This document shows positions 17,136 to 26,554 of a stretch of 64,000 bases of DNA, piece by piece. Position numbers and translations under genes: made by a program. Each line of letters starts with the position of its first letter. Within the stretch, counting starts at the first letter, position 1. The stretch is from an uncultured Actinomycetes bacterium (lineage in GTDB: Bacteria > Actinomycetota > Actinomycetes > Nanopelagicales > Nanopelagicaceae), in assembly GCA_903863015.1 (NCBI GenBank), contig CAIPAI010000057.1:1-64000 (forward strand), in the 5' to 3' direction. The notes beneath the pieces are model-generated. The model was given only the letters and a program-made list of their open reading frames with translations. It ran no database searches and had not been told where the DNA came from.

Positions 17136-17680
17136 GTCGATCCTTTCTCTTCCTTCACGGGTGGCGAAACCTGCGTCCGGCGGGGCATTGGCAGTACCAA
17201 AGTGCGATGAATCTGCGGGCTAAGGGAGAAAATGTTGAGTACCCGGCCTTGCCGCTACCCGATACGCCGCAACTTGAAGAATGGCTTGGCGTTTTTGAAA
17301 CTTCGTGGGAGCGAATGGAAGGCGAGCGCATTGTCGTAGCGCATTCTCTTGGGACCACGCTCTGGTTTCACGCAGCAGCCCGCGGCTTTGTGGCGGATCG
17401 AGTGCTGCTGGTTGCGCCTGCCGGTCCCACGTTTTTGAAAGAGGAGAAACTAGTTTCCTCTTTTGCTTCACTGCCCACGAAACTTGCCGATCCCAACTGG
17501 CGAGTTGTGTGTAGTGACCAAGATCCGTTTTGTATTGAAGGAGCGGTTAATTGGTTAGCACCGGAAGATCACGACTTGATTCCGGGCGGCGGACATTTAG
17601 CGCTCTCTGATGGTTATGGAGATTGGCCATCACTTGTGCAATGGTGCGATAAACCAGAAACCAGAATTGTGGGACGTTAA
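17132..17680 (+). CDS. RBBP9/YdeN-like alpha/beta hydrolase in the men operon
   Basis: A 182-residue small alpha/beta hydrolase. The oxyanion segment FLHGWRNLRPAGHWQ is at residues 6-20, the nucleophile is in VVAHSLGT near residue 72, the acid is in VCSDQDPFC near residue 130, and the histidine is in PGGGHLALSDGYGDW, the RBBP9 pattern. It is coupled to menD by a 4-base overlap and faces menF tail to tail with another 4-base overlap. No classical menH is present in the window, and in Mycobacterium an alpha/beta hydrolase (Rv0554) also lies between menC and menD. It is a candidate for the SHCHC synthase or the DHNA-CoA thioesterase step; this is inferred only from position. Confidence 0.8.
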   Translation: MSRSFLFLHGWRNLRPAGHWQYQSAMNLRAKGENVEYPALPLPDTPQLEEWLGVFETSWERMEGERIVVAHSLGTTLWFHAAARGFVADRVLLVAPAGPTFLKEEKLVSSFASLPTKLADPNWRVVCSDQDPFCIEGAVNWLAPEDHDLIPGGGHLALSDGYGDWPSLVQWCDKPETRIVGR

Positions 17681-18915
17681 AACTCGAGCGCATCTCGCAT
17701 CGGAACAAGCTTTGCTTGGCTCTCGGCAAGTTCGTCCTGCGGAACAGAACCTGCGACAATTCCGCATCCCGCAAAGAGACGAACCTTGCGCGCATCCTTT
17801 GCGTCAATCTCGGCGCACCTTAGGGCAATGCCCCACTCGCCATCACCGCGTGCATCAATCCAACCGACTGGTCCGGAGTAGCGCCCACGCTTCATGACTT
17901 CGTATTCATTGATAAGTTTCATCGCCTTCTCTCTAGGCGTTCCGCATACTGCCGCTGTGGGATGAAGCGCATCGACTAGTGAGAGTGCGTTGGTCACTGC
18001 CATGGAGTCAGATACAACTCCTGTGACGTCGGTGGCTAGGTGCATCACGTTTGCTAAGTGCAAGACGAATGGTGCATCTGGGACGTTGATTGAAGAGCAA
18101 AAAGGTTCGAGCGCATCGGCCACGGAGCGAACTGCATAGTCGTGCTCTTCTAGGTCCTTTGAAGAACGAGCTAGCGAAGCAGCTAGTGCTAAGTCTCGTT
18201 GATCATCGCCAGTACGACGAATGGTGCCAGCAAGAACGCGAGATGTGACTAGGCCCTTTGTAAGGCGAACCAATAATTCGGGGGTGGCACCTACTAATCC
18301 ATCCACTGCGAAGACCCACGTATTCGGGTATTTCTCTGCAAGTTTCTCCATGACGACACGTGCATCTATTGGTTCGGCAGCAGTTGCAGTGATGTCGCGG
18401 GCAAGCACCACCTTTTCTAATTCTCCTGAAGTGATGCGCGTAATCGCGTGGCCCACCGCGTCTTCCCACTCACCAGCCGAGAGACTGCCCTCGCCCCACG
18501 AGAGCGGCGAACCTTTTCTTACTGGTCGCAATTCATGATTGAGTGGCGCAGGTGCACCAATGCGCGTTATCCAAGAAGTTTTTCCGCGTTTGCCTACAAC
18601 AACTCGGGGAATAATAAATACTGAGTCTTCTGCAGCATCAAATGAGAATGATCCGAATGCAATCGGCCCACTACCAGGGACGCGAATATGGTCATTAATT
18701 CGAAAGCCTTTAAGTTGTTCTCGCCACCACTGAGCCGCATCTTCAAATCGGGTCGGGCCGGAGAAATGTGCCTTTGCATATTCGCCGTATCCAATGATTC
18801 CTTCACCGCTGCGTACCCAAGTGAGTGGAGCGGAGTCAGGGAGTAAGGCAATGAGCTCGCCGGTGCCTTCGAAAACGACGCTTTCGACGTCGACGCGAGA
18901 AAGTGGTGCATCCAT
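17677..18915 (-). CDS. menF: Isochorismate synthase MenF
   Basis: A 412-residue chorismate-binding enzyme that converts chorismate to isochorismate, the entry to menaquinone. Diagnostic C-terminal segments are LAGTIRRTGDD, DLEEHDYAVRSV, AVCGTPREKA and GRYSGPVGWID, the last containing residues of the Mg-binding site. The N-terminal 130 residues are less conserved, as usual. It is preceded by bioY on the same strand with a gap of only five bases, so both are probably cotranscribed from a promoter ahead of bioY. Confidence 0.93.
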   Translation of the reverse strand: MDAPLSRVDVESVVFEGTGELIALLPDSAPLTWVRSGEGIIGYGEYAKAHFSGPTRFEDAAQWWREQLKGFRINDHIRVPGSGPIAFGSFSFDAAEDSVFIIPRVVVGKRGKTSWITRIGAPAPLNHELRPVRKGSPLSWGEGSLSAGEWEDAVGHAITRITSGELEKVVLARDITATAAEPIDARVVMEKLAEKYPNTWVFAVDGLVGATPELLVRLTKGLVTSRVLAGTIRRTGDDQRDLALAASLARSSKDLEEHDYAVRSVADALEPFCSSINVPDAPFVLHLANVMHLATDVTGVVSDSMAVTNALSLVDALHPTAAVCGTPREKAMKLINEYEVMKRGRYSGPVGWIDARGDGEWGIALRCAEIDAKDARKVRLFAGCGIVAGSVPQDELAESQAKLVPMRDALEF

Positions 18916-18920
18916 ATTGG

Positions 18921-19520
18921 TTACTTTGCGCGCAACCTAGCTAGCACTGCCCAAATTCCGGGGAGCAGCGTTCCAGCTAAAGCGATTTTGATTCCTTCAA
19001 CTCCGAGAAATTTCACGCAGCCATTGTAGAAAGCATCGCCCAGACCCATGTGATAACTGGCGGCGAGCATCAAAACTCCAGGGATAAAGATGAGTGCTTC
19101 ACCAATGAGCATCTGCAGCAAAGCGGTGGGAACTTTGCTATCCCACTTGCGCTCTGCCAAGTAGCCGACTGCAAATGATGCGAGCAACATTCCGAAGAGA
19201 TATCCACCCGTTGGTCCAAAGAGGGCCGCGAAACCACTATTGCCTTGGCTAAAGATCGGGGCGCCGAGCGCTCCAATGAGTAAGTAGGCGCCGAGAGTGG
19301 AAACCCCGAGGGCGTAGCCATAAGAGGTGCTGATGAGAAGCATGCCGAGCGTCTGCCCGGTGATCGGCACTGGCCAACCTGCAGGTTGGATCGCTACTTG
19401 CGCCATCGCTGACATGAAGCCCACCCCGGCGGTGATGAGGAGCGTGTTCGTCACGCTCCGAGAGAGGCGTGCGGTGCGTGGGGTGAGTGCCAAGCGGAGT
19501 GGATGGGCAAGAGTGGTCAT
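18921..19520 (-). CDS. bioY: Biotin transporter substrate-binding subunit BioY
   Basis: A 199-residue integral membrane protein with about six helices of the BioY family, the S-component of ECF biotin transporters. Typical segments are WPVPITGQTLGMLL near residue 50 and the GPTGGYLFGMLLASF motif near residue 106. No ECF ATPase or transmembrane coupling genes lie beside it, so it would use a shared ECF module or work alone. The ATG is preceded by GGAGGAAG, a strong ribosome binding site. The absence of biotin synthesis genes nearby hints at uptake dependence but does not prove it. Confidence 0.92.
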   Translation of the reverse strand: MTTLAHPLRLALTPRTARLSRSVTNTLLITAGVGFMSAMAQVAIQPAGWPVPITGQTLGMLLISTSYGYALGVSTLGAYLLIGALGAPIFSQGNSGFAALFGPTGGYLFGMLLASFAVGYLAERKWDSKVPTALLQMLIGEALIFIPGVLMLAASYHMGLGDAFYNGCVKFLGVEGIKIALAGTLLPGIWAVLARLRAK

Positions 19521-19605
19521 TCTTCCTCCGTCATAAATGTGAGCGTGTGCCTACGAGAGCGTAGCCGACTGGCAGCAGATGAGTCGGATAGGGGATGATT
19601 ACCCC

Positions 19606-20331
19606 ATGAGTCGCGCCCACCTAGATAAATCGCCGAATGAAGTTGCGTCGATGTTTGATCAGGTGGCAAAGGCCTACGACATCACCAATGACGTGCTTTC
19701 GCTCGGTCAAACTCGTAGATGGCGCAAGGTAGTTCAGGGCGCGATTGCGCCAAAGCCGGGCGAATACATTCTGGATCTCGCTGCCGGAACTGGATCATCA
19801 TCTCTACCTCTTGCATTGGCCGGCGCCACAGTGATTCCGTGCGATTTCTCGATCGGAATGTTGGAAGTCGGCAAGAAGCGTCAGCGCGGCTCGGCGATTG
19901 AGTGGGGATTCACAGCGGGCGACGCCCTCAAGTTACCTTTCGCCGATAAGTCATTTGATGTTGTCACCATTTCATTTGGTCTTCGTAACGTTTCAAATGT
20001 GGACACTGCTCTCAAAGAAATGTTGCGTGTAACAAAGGCTGGCGGACGTTTAGTGGTCTGTGAGTTTTCGCACCCTACCTGGCGCCCATTTCATACTCTG
20101 TACAACGAATACCTTATGAAGGCATTGCCTTCTATCGCGCGCAAGACCTCATCCAATCCAGACGCCTACGTCTATCTTGCAGAATCAATTCGCGCATGGC
20201 CGTATCAACATGAATTGGCTGATCAAATTGAGGACGCTGGCTGGGAGAGCGCACAATGGCGCGATCTGACTGGCGGGATTGTGGCGATCCATCGGGCAAC
20301 TCGTCCTGCAGAAAGCCCAGAAAACCAATAG
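19606..20331 (+). CDS. menG: Demethylmenaquinone methyltransferase MenG (UbiE family)
   Basis: A 241-residue class I SAM methyltransferase of the UbiE/MenG family. It shows [20 protein letters not shown] at the N-terminus, the SAM loop [16 protein letters not shown] near residue 56, and the family motif [20 protein letters not shown]. The start is placed at the ATG at 19606 where family homology begins ([17 protein letters not shown]); the frame is open to 19579. An AUG-AUU-ACC-CCA-UGA mini-frame at 19595-19609 ends across this ATG. It performs the last methylation of menaquinone. Confidence 0.93.
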   Translation: MSRAHLDKSPNEVASMFDQVAKAYDITNDVLSLGQTRRWRKVVQGAIAPKPGEYILDLAAGTGSSSLPLALAGATVIPCDFSIGMLEVGKKRQRGSAIEWGFTAGDALKLPFADKSFDVVTISFGLRNVSNVDTALKEMLRVTKAGGRLVVCEFSHPTWRPFHTLYNEYLMKALPSIARKTSSNPDAYVYLAESIRAWPYQHELADQIEDAGWESAQWRDLTGGIVAIHRATRPAESPENQ

Positions 20332-20363
20332 ATTTCTCTTATTAATCGATGGCAAGGAGCACT

Positions 20364-21617
20364 ATGAGCAAGCCGGAAAACGATGCGGACGTCATCGTTG
20401 TTGGCGCAGGTCCGGGAGGGTCAGCGACCGCTGCTCATTTAGCGCGCGCAGGTATAAAGACTTTGCTCCTTGAAAAAACGGAGTTTCCTCGTGAAAAAGT
20501 TTGTGGTGACGGCCTCACCCCACGTGCAGTTAAAGAATTGTTGGCCCTCGATATTGATCTCACGACGCGCGGCTGGATAAAGAACAAAGGCTTACGCATT
20601 ATTGGTGGAGGACATCGGTTAGAACTTCCATGGCCAGAACTTTCGGTATTTCCTGACTATGGCCTGGTGCGTACTCGTGCAGACCTCGATCAGATTCTGG
20701 CGCAGAAAGCTGCTGCGTTAGGCGCGGATCTGCATGAATCGACCTCCGTGACCGGCCCAGTGATGGAGCAAGATCGCATCGTGGGCGTCACCACCAAGAA
20801 CGCGGCGGGGGAAGAGCGCACCTATCGCGCACCCATCGTGGTGGCCGCCGATGGAAACTCTTCGCGACTCTCCCTCGCAATGGGACTCACCAAACGCGAT
20901 GATCGCCCCTTGGGAGTGGCGGTTCGCACGTACTTCCGTTCACCTCGCCATGAGGACGATTGGTTGGAATCCTGGCTAGAACTCTGGGACCAGGATCGTC
21001 TTCTGCCCGGCTATGGCTGGGTCTTTGGCGTGGGCGATGGCACCAGCAATGTCGGGCTCGGCATTTTGAACTCATCTCCAGCCTTTGCCAACGTGGATTA
21101 CCGCGCACTTTTGATGCGTTGGGCGGCCTCTATGCCGAAGGAGTGGGGTTATGTGCCAGAAGAGATGGTGGGCCCGATTCGCGGCGCCGCACTCCCCATG
21201 GGCTTTAACCGGACGCCACACTTCCATCGGGGGATGCTCCTCGTAGGCGATGCCGGTGGCATGGTCAACCCTTTCAATGGCGAAGGTATTGCATATGCTA
21301 TGGAATCGGGACGAATCGCCGCAGAAATCATCGCTGAGGCGGTGGCGACGGGGAGTGAGCGTGCCCGAGATGTCCGATTAGCCACCTATCCCACCCGCCT
21401 CAAGAGCGAGTGGGGCGGCTATTACACGCTCGGTCGAGTCTTTGTGAAGCTGATTGGCAATGACCGGGTGATGAAGGTGGCCACCCAAAAGGGCTTGGCA
21501 CACCCCACCCTGATGAAGTTCACCCTCAAACTGCTAGCCAACCTCTCCGAGCCCAAAGGTGGGGATGTGGCCGATCGCCTCATTAGCGCGCTCACGCGAA
21601 TAGCGCCCGCTGCATAA
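20364..21617 (+). CDS. menJ: Geranylgeranyl reductase family flavoprotein, candidate menaquinone reductase MenJ
   Basis: A 417-residue FAD enzyme of the geranylgeranyl reductase family. The dinucleotide fold is VIVVGAGPGGSATAAHLA near residues 10-27, then EKVCGDGLTPRAVKEL typical of the family, and GDAGGMVNPFNGEGIAYAMESG near residue 300. The Mycobacterium homologue MenJ (Rv0561c) saturates one isoprene unit of menaquinone, and the position after menG agrees. I place the start at the ATG at 20364, which has AAGGAG five bases upstream, rather than the in-frame ATG at 20349 that lies within that site. Confidence 0.9.
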   Translation: MSKPENDADVIVVGAGPGGSATAAHLARAGIKTLLLEKTEFPREKVCGDGLTPRAVKELLALDIDLTTRGWIKNKGLRIIGGGHRLELPWPELSVFPDYGLVRTRADLDQILAQKAAALGADLHESTSVTGPVMEQDRIVGVTTKNAAGEERTYRAPIVVAADGNSSRLSLAMGLTKRDDRPLGVAVRTYFRSPRHEDDWLESWLELWDQDRLLPGYGWVFGVGDGTSNVGLGILNSSPAFANVDYRALLMRWAASMPKEWGYVPEEMVGPIRGAALPMGFNRTPHFHRGMLLVGDAGGMVNPFNGEGIAYAMESGRIAAEIIAEAVATGSERARDVRLATYPTRLKSEWGGYYTLGRVFVKLIGNDRVMKVATQKGLAHPTLMKFTLKLLANLSEPKGGDVADRLISALTRIAPAA

Positions 21618-21692
21618 TTGATCGGTGTTATCTCGCTCACTCGAGCGTGAGTGACTGGCGTCACCTCGCAAGAATATGCGTGCTTTCGCCCC

Positions 21693-21727
21693 TAAGATTG
21701 CTACGTGCGCACGAGAGATATTAAGCG
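21693..21727 (+). promoter_or_regulatory. Candidate -10 box and leader of the nuo operon
   Basis: TAAGAT at 21693-21698 lies about 23 bases before the likely end of the leader, and GAGAG at 21713-21717 may serve as ribosome binding site for nuoA. I see no convincing -35. The 110-base gap also holds short inverted repeats around 21650 but no clear terminator for the menG-menJ unit. Confidence 0.4.
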
Positions 21728-22087
21728 ATGAACCTTTACGTACCGATTCTCACTATCGGCGCTATCGGGTTTGGCTTCGCAGCCTTTTCCATTGTGGCGG
21801 CAGCGGTCACCGGCCCTAAGCGTTATAACCGCGCAAAACTAGATGCTTATGAATGTGGAATCGAACCTTCACCTCAAGCTGCCGGCGGTGGACGTTTTCC
21901 CATCAAGTACTTTCTCACCGCGATGCTCTTCATTGTTTTTGATATCGAAATTGTTTTCCTCTACCCATGGGCGGTCTCCTTCGACCAAATGGGTCTCTTT
22001 GGATTAGTTGAAATGCTCTTGTTCATCGGAACTGTTTTCGTTGCGTACGCCTACGTATGGCGTCGCGGCGGACTTGAGTGGGATTAG
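21728..22087 (+). CDS. nuoA: NADH-quinone oxidoreductase subunit A
   Basis: A 119-residue membrane subunit with three helices (about residues 5-28, 62-82 and 90-110). The conserved loop YECGIEP at residues 39-45, which contains the cysteine of the mobile quinone-site loop, is present. It opens the complete nuoA-N operon of proton-pumping complex I. The ATG at 21728 has a modest GAGAG site upstream. Confidence 0.96.
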   Translation: MNLYVPILTIGAIGFGFAAFSIVAAAVTGPKRYNRAKLDAYECGIEPSPQAAGGGRFPIKYFLTAMLFIVFDIEIVFLYPWAVSFDQMGLFGLVEMLLFIGTVFVAYAYVWRRGGLEWD

Positions 22088-22103
22088 AAAGAGACATTGC
22101 CAC

Positions 22104-22658
22104 ATGGGTATTGAAGAGAAATTACCGAGCGGATTTCTACTTACAACGGTAGAAAAGCTTGCAGGCTACATGCGCAAGAACGCGTTGTGGCCAGCGACGT
22201 TTGGACTCGCATGCTGTGCCATTGAAATGATGGCAACGGGCGCTGGGCGATATGACCTCGCTCGCTTCGGAATGGAAGTTTTCCGCGCCTCTCCTCGTCA
22301 AGCAGATCTCATGATTGTGGCCGGTCGCGTCAGCAACAAAATGGCGCCAGTGCTTCGTCAGATTTATGATCAAATGGCTGCGCCAAAATGGGTAATTGCA
22401 ATGGGCGCCTGCGCTTCATCAGGTGGCATGTTCAATAACTACGCAATCGTGCAGGGCGTAGACCACATCGTTCCAGTGGATATCTACCTCCCAGGCTGCC
22501 CACCGCGTCCAGAAATGTTGATGGATGCGATCCTTAAACTTCACGAGCAAATCGGAAACGAGAAACTCGGTCCTAATCGCGCAAACGTAATTCGCGAAGT
22601 AGAGGCTGCTGCGCTCGCGGCCGTGCCCACCATCTCTATGAAGGGGCTGCTCGCGTGA
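22104..22658 (+). CDS. nuoB: NADH-quinone oxidoreductase subunit B
   Basis: A 184-residue subunit carrying the N2 [4Fe-4S] cluster that passes electrons to quinone. The four ligands are Cys37, Cys38, Cys103 (GAC) and Cys132 (GCPPRPE). The spacing equals that of E. coli NuoB. The open frame starts at 22008 inside nuoA, but homology begins at the ATG at 22104, which is preceded by GAAAGAGA. It overlaps nuoC by four bases. A shorter paralogue lies at 60999. Confidence 0.96.
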   Translation: MGIEEKLPSGFLLTTVEKLAGYMRKNALWPATFGLACCAIEMMATGAGRYDLARFGMEVFRASPRQADLMIVAGRVSNKMAPVLRQIYDQMAAPKWVIAMGACASSGGMFNNYAIVQGVDHIVPVDIYLPGCPPRPEMLMDAILKLHEQIGNEKLGPNRANVIREVEAAALAAVPTISMKGLLA

Positions 22659-23290
22659 CACAACAAGGCATGTTTGGCGCCACCGGCAGCGGAGACACAT
22701 CGGGTTATGGCGGCTTGGTTCGTTCTGTTGCATCTGCCGGATCTTCAAGTCGACCATTTGGTTCTTACTTTGACGACGTAGCCGATTCGCTCGAACGCGC
22801 TTATCCAGCGTTCTCCGACGCAATCGAAAAGATTGTGATTGATCGCGATGAACTCACTATGCATGTGCGTGCAAATCGCCTGCTTGAAGTTGCAAAGATT
22901 TTGCGCGATGAACCTTCACTTCGTTTCGAAATGTGCCTCGGCGTATCAGGGGCGCACTACCCAGCCGAAATCGGACGCGAATTGCACGCAATCTTCCCGC
23001 TGCTTTCGCTCACGCATAATCGTCGCATACGCCTCGAGGTTTCAATTCCAGATGCGAACCCTCACATGCCTTCGGTAGTTTCAATTTGGGCCGGAAACAA
23101 TTGGCACGAACGCGAAACCTTCGACATGTTTGGAATCATTTTTGATGGTCATCCTGGTCTCACACGAATCTTGATGCCAGATGACTGGGCGGGTCACCCA
23201 CAGCGCAAGGATTACGCACTGGGCGGCATTCCAGTTGAGTACAAGGGTGCAACCGTGCCACCGCCGAGCGAAAGGCGGGCATACCGATGA
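22655..23290 (+). CDS. nuoC: NADH-quinone oxidoreductase subunit C
   Basis: A 211-residue peripheral-arm subunit (30 kDa family). The signature region is [20 protein letters not shown] followed by [17 protein letters not shown], which packs on NuoD near the quinone site. The first 35 residues are a variable, glycine- and serine-rich lead. GTG start coupled to nuoB and 4-base overlap with nuoD; NuoC and NuoD are separate proteins here, not fused as in E. coli. Confidence 0.95.
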   Translation: MTQQGMFGATGSGDTSGYGGLVRSVASAGSSSRPFGSYFDDVADSLERAYPAFSDAIEKIVIDRDELTMHVRANRLLEVAKILRDEPSLRFEMCLGVSGAHYPAEIGRELHAIFPLLSLTHNRRIRLEVSIPDANPHMPSVVSIWAGNNWHERETFDMFGIIFDGHPGLTRILMPDDWAGHPQRKDYALGGIPVEYKGATVPPPSERRAYR

Positions 23291-24624
23291 CTTTCGATCC
23301 ATACGCATCGTCACGCGAGACAACAGAAGGCACAATTTACTCAGTCACCGGTGGTGATTGGGATGACATTGTTACCGAAATTGGTTCAACCAAAGAAGAG
23401 CACGTTGTCGTCAACATGGGACCACAGCACCCATCGACGCACGGTGTACTTCGTTTGATCTTGGAACTTGAAGGCGAAACCGTTAACGAAGCTCGTTGCG
23501 GTATCGGCTATCTCCACACGGGCATAGAAAAGAATGCGGAATACCGTAGCTGGACTCAAGGAGTCACTTTCGTTACGCGTATGGATTACCTCACCCCGTT
23601 CTTCAACGAAACCGCATACTGCCTTGCAGTTGAAAAACTTCTGGGTATCACTGATCAGGTACCTGCTCGTGCGAGTGTTATTCGCGTAATGATGATGGAA
23701 CTCAACCGCATCTCTTCTCACCTAGTTGCACTTGCCACTGGTGGTATGGAACTCGGCGCCCTCTCGGCGATGATTTTCGGATTCCGCGAACGCGAGCTTG
23801 TCCTCGACGTCTTTGAGTTAGTGACTGGTCTGCGGATGAACAGCGCATATGTTCGTCCAGGTGGAGTCGCTCAAGATATTCCGGTTGGAGCCACCGACAA
23901 GATTCGCGAGACGGTTTCGCAATTGCGTACAAACCTCAAGGACACCGAGAAGCTTCTTGTTGGAAACTCAATTTGGCTAGCGCGTACTGATGGCGTGGGT
24001 TACTTGGATCTCGCAGGTTGTACCGCCCTCGGAATCACAGGCCCGATTTTGCGATCAACTGGATTGCCTTGGGACCTGCGCAAAACGCAGCCATATTGCG
24101 GTTATGAAACTTACGATTTCGATGTTGTCACCGCTGAGTCTTGTGATGCTTATGGTCGATTCCTCATTCGTATTTATGAAATGGGTCAATCGCTGCGCAT
24201 CGTGGAGCAGTGTGTTGAACGCCTCGACTCACCTGACTATCAAGGACCAGTCATGGTCGAAGATAAGAAGATTGGCTGGCCGGCTCAATTAAGTTTGGGT
24301 GCAGATGGATTGGGTAATTCACTTGATCACATCCGCGAAATCATGGGGACTTCGATGGAGTCATTAATTCACCACTTCAAGTTGGTGACCGAAGGCTTCC
24401 GGGTTCCAGCCGGCCAGGCTTATGTCGCAGTAGAGAGCCCACGCGGCGAGCTTGGCGCACAACTGATTTCTGATGGAGGCACGAAGCCGTATCGCGTGCA
24501 CTTCCGCGATCCTTCCTTTAATAATCTCCAAGCTACTGCAGCAATGTGTGAAGGCAGCCAGATCGCCGACGTCATCGCCGCGGTCGCTTCAATTGATCCA
24601 GTAATGGGCGGGGTGGACAGGTAA
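23287..24624 (+). CDS. nuoD: NADH-quinone oxidoreductase subunit D
   Basis: A 445-residue 49 kDa-type subunit that forms the quinone-binding pocket with NuoB. Motifs are [15 protein letters not shown] near residues 44-58, containing the quinone-site histidine, [14 protein letters not shown], and the C-terminal GGVDR end common to the family. The tyrosine that binds quinone is expected in the segment MDYLTP. The last base is shared with the nuoE start. Confidence 0.96.
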   Translation: MTFDPYASSRETTEGTIYSVTGGDWDDIVTEIGSTKEEHVVVNMGPQHPSTHGVLRLILELEGETVNEARCGIGYLHTGIEKNAEYRSWTQGVTFVTRMDYLTPFFNETAYCLAVEKLLGITDQVPARASVIRVMMMELNRISSHLVALATGGMELGALSAMIFGFRERELVLDVFELVTGLRMNSAYVRPGGVAQDIPVGATDKIRETVSQLRTNLKDTEKLLVGNSIWLARTDGVGYLDLAGCTALGITGPILRSTGLPWDLRKTQPYCGYETYDFDVVTAESCDAYGRFLIRIYEMGQSLRIVEQCVERLDSPDYQGPVMVEDKKIGWPAQLSLGADGLGNSLDHIREIMGTSMESLIHHFKLVTEGFRVPAGQAYVAVESPRGELGAQLISDGGTKPYRVHFRDPSFNNLQATAAMCEGSQIADVIAAVASIDPVMGGVDR

Positions 24625-25253
24625 TGAAAGACGAAGCACTGCTTGCTCAAATGGATTCAATCATTGCTCGGTATCCAAAGAGCCGCTCGGCGATCATGCC
24701 GCTCTTGCACTTAGTGCAAGCCAGCGAAGGTTTTGTTACTCCTGAAGGGGTAGAACTTGTCGCCAAGAAATTAGATTTGGCAACCGCTGAAGTGGCTGCG
24801 GTTGCGACTTTCTACTCACAATACAAGCGTCGCCCAGTGGGGGATTACCACGTGGGCGTCTGCACAAATACTCTCTGCGCAGTTATGGGCGGAGACGCGA
24901 TCTTCTCTGGTCTTAAAGATCATCTCGGAATCGGCAACGACGAGCGCACTTCCGATGGAAAAGTTTCACTTGAACATATCGAGTGCAACGCTGCTTGCGA
25001 TTATGCGCCCGTAGTAATGGTCAACTGGGAGTTCTTCGATAATCAGACTGTAGAAAGCGCCAAGGAATTGGTTGATAAATTGCGTAGCGGTAACCCGCCA
25101 GCGCCGACTCGTGGTCCAAACACATTGCCTACCTGGAAAGAGAATTCGGCCGTACTCGCCGGTATCTCTGACGGAAGAGCTAATGAAGGCGTGCAAGCCG
25201 GCCCCGCCTCACTAGCGGGACTTGAAATTGCACACGAGCGAGGTGAAGCGTAA
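24624..25253 (+). CDS. nuoE: NADH-quinone oxidoreductase subunit E
   Basis: A 209-residue 24 kDa-type subunit carrying the N1a [2Fe-2S] cluster. The ligands appear in CTNTLC (residues 86-91) and CNAAC (near residue 122). The N-terminal helical domain and thioredoxin-like domain are complete; the last 50 residues are a variable tail as in other actinobacteria. Shares one base with both nuoD and nuoF. Confidence 0.95.
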   Translation: MKDEALLAQMDSIIARYPKSRSAIMPLLHLVQASEGFVTPEGVELVAKKLDLATAEVAAVATFYSQYKRRPVGDYHVGVCTNTLCAVMGGDAIFSGLKDHLGIGNDERTSDGKVSLEHIECNAACDYAPVVMVNWEFFDNQTVESAKELVDKLRSGNPPAPTRGPNTLPTWKENSAVLAGISDGRANEGVQAGPASLAGLEIAHERGEA

Positions 25254-26554
25254 TGACTTCACTTAAGCCAGTTCTTTCAAAGCATTGGAACGAAACTGAT
25301 TCTTTCACTATCGCTGGGTACCAACGCAATGGCGGATACGAGGGCATGAAAAAGGCGCTTGCGCTGGAGCCCGATGCAGTTATTGCATCTGTGAAGGATT
25401 CGGGTCTGCGTGGACGTGGTGGTGCAGGTTTTCCTACAGGTATGAAGTGGTCCTTTATTCCGCAAGGAGATGGTAAGCCGCACTATCTGGTGGTCAACGC
25501 CGACGAGTCTGAACCAGGTACGTGTAAAGATATGCCGCTTCTTTTGGCGAACCCACACTCACTTGTAGAGGGCATGATCATCGCCTCATACGCGATTCGC
25601 GCAAACCACGCATTCGTTTATATTCGAGGCGAAGTAACGCATGTGATTCGCCGTATGCAACAAGCGGTTGCCGATGCTTATGCCGCCGGATATTTAGGTA
25701 AGAACATCAACGGCAAGGGTTACGACTTGGATCTCATCGTCCATGTGGGAGCCGGTGCCTATATCTGTGGAGAAGAAACAGCACTCCTTGATTCCCTCGA
25801 AGGCTTCCGTGGTCAACCTCGCTTGCGGCCACCGTTCCCAGCAATTGCGGGTCTCTATGCCTGCCCCACTGTGGTTAACAATGTGGAATCCATCGCCAGC
25901 GTGCCTTCAATCTTCACGCACGGCGTCGAATGGTTCCAATCGATGGGTACTGAAAAGAGCAAGGGCTTCACGCTCTACTCACTCTCTGGCCATGTGAAGC
26001 GTCCCGGGCAATACGAAGCACCACTGGGAATTACTCTTCGTGAATTACTTGATATGAGCGGCGGCATTCGCGAGGGCCACACCATTAAGTTCTGGACACC
26101 TGGTGGTTCCTCTACTCCCATCTTTACATCTGAACATCTTGATGTACCCCTTGATTACGAAGGTGTCGGCGCCGCTGGATCAATGCTCGGCACTAAGGCA
26201 CTTCAGATTTTCGACGAAACCACCTGTGTGGTGCGCGCTGTTCTTCGCTGGACTGAGTTCTACAAGCACGAATCTTGCGGCAAGTGCACACCATGTCGCG
26301 AGGGCACCTGGTGGCTCGTTCAAATTCTCAAGGATCTTGAAAATGGTGTCGGAAAAGCCGAAGATCTCGATAAGTTGCTCGACCTTTGCGACAACATCTT
26401 GGGGCGCTCTTTCTGCGCACTCGGTGATGGCGCGACGAGTCCGATCACATCATCGATCCATTATTTCCGTGATGAATATCTTGCTCACCTTTCGGCTGGA
26501 AAGTGCCCATTCGATCCAGTTGCATCAACACTTTTCGTAGGAGCGAGTGCGTAA
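25253..26554 (+). CDS. nuoF: NADH-quinone oxidoreductase subunit F
   Basis: A 433-residue subunit with the FMN and NADH sites and the N3 [4Fe-4S] cluster. The glycine-rich NADH loop is [16 protein letters not shown] near residues 52-67, the FMN region has [19 protein letters not shown], and the cluster ligands are in [14 protein letters not shown] with a fourth cysteine in FCALGD. Its presence with NuoE and NuoG shows that the main complex oxidises NADH. Confidence 0.96.
   Translation: MTSLKPVLSKHWNETDSFTIAGYQRNGGYEGMKKALALEPDAVIASVKDSGLRGRGGAGFPTGMKWSFIPQGDGKPHYLVVNADESEPGTCKDMPLLLANPHSLVEGMIIASYAIRANHAFVYIRGEVTHVIRRMQQAVADAYAAGYLGKNINGKGYDLDLIVHVGAGAYICGEETALLDSLEGFRGQPRLRPPFPAIAGLYACPTVVNNVESIASVPSIFTHGVEWFQSMGTEKSKGFTLYSLSGHVKRPGQYEAPLGITLRELLDMSGGIREGHTIKFWTPGGSSTPIFTSEHLDVPLDYEGVGAAGSMLGTKALQIFDETTCVVRAVLRWTEFYKHESCGKCTPCREGTWWLVQILKDLENGVGKAEDLDKLLDLCDNILGRSFCALGDGATSPITSSIHYFRDEYLAHLSAGKCPFDPVASTLFVGASA

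Noticed and set aside
21618-21727. Inverted repeats ahead of nuoA as an operator or terminator
   Set aside because: Stems are only about five bases and interrupted; not better than expected by chance.
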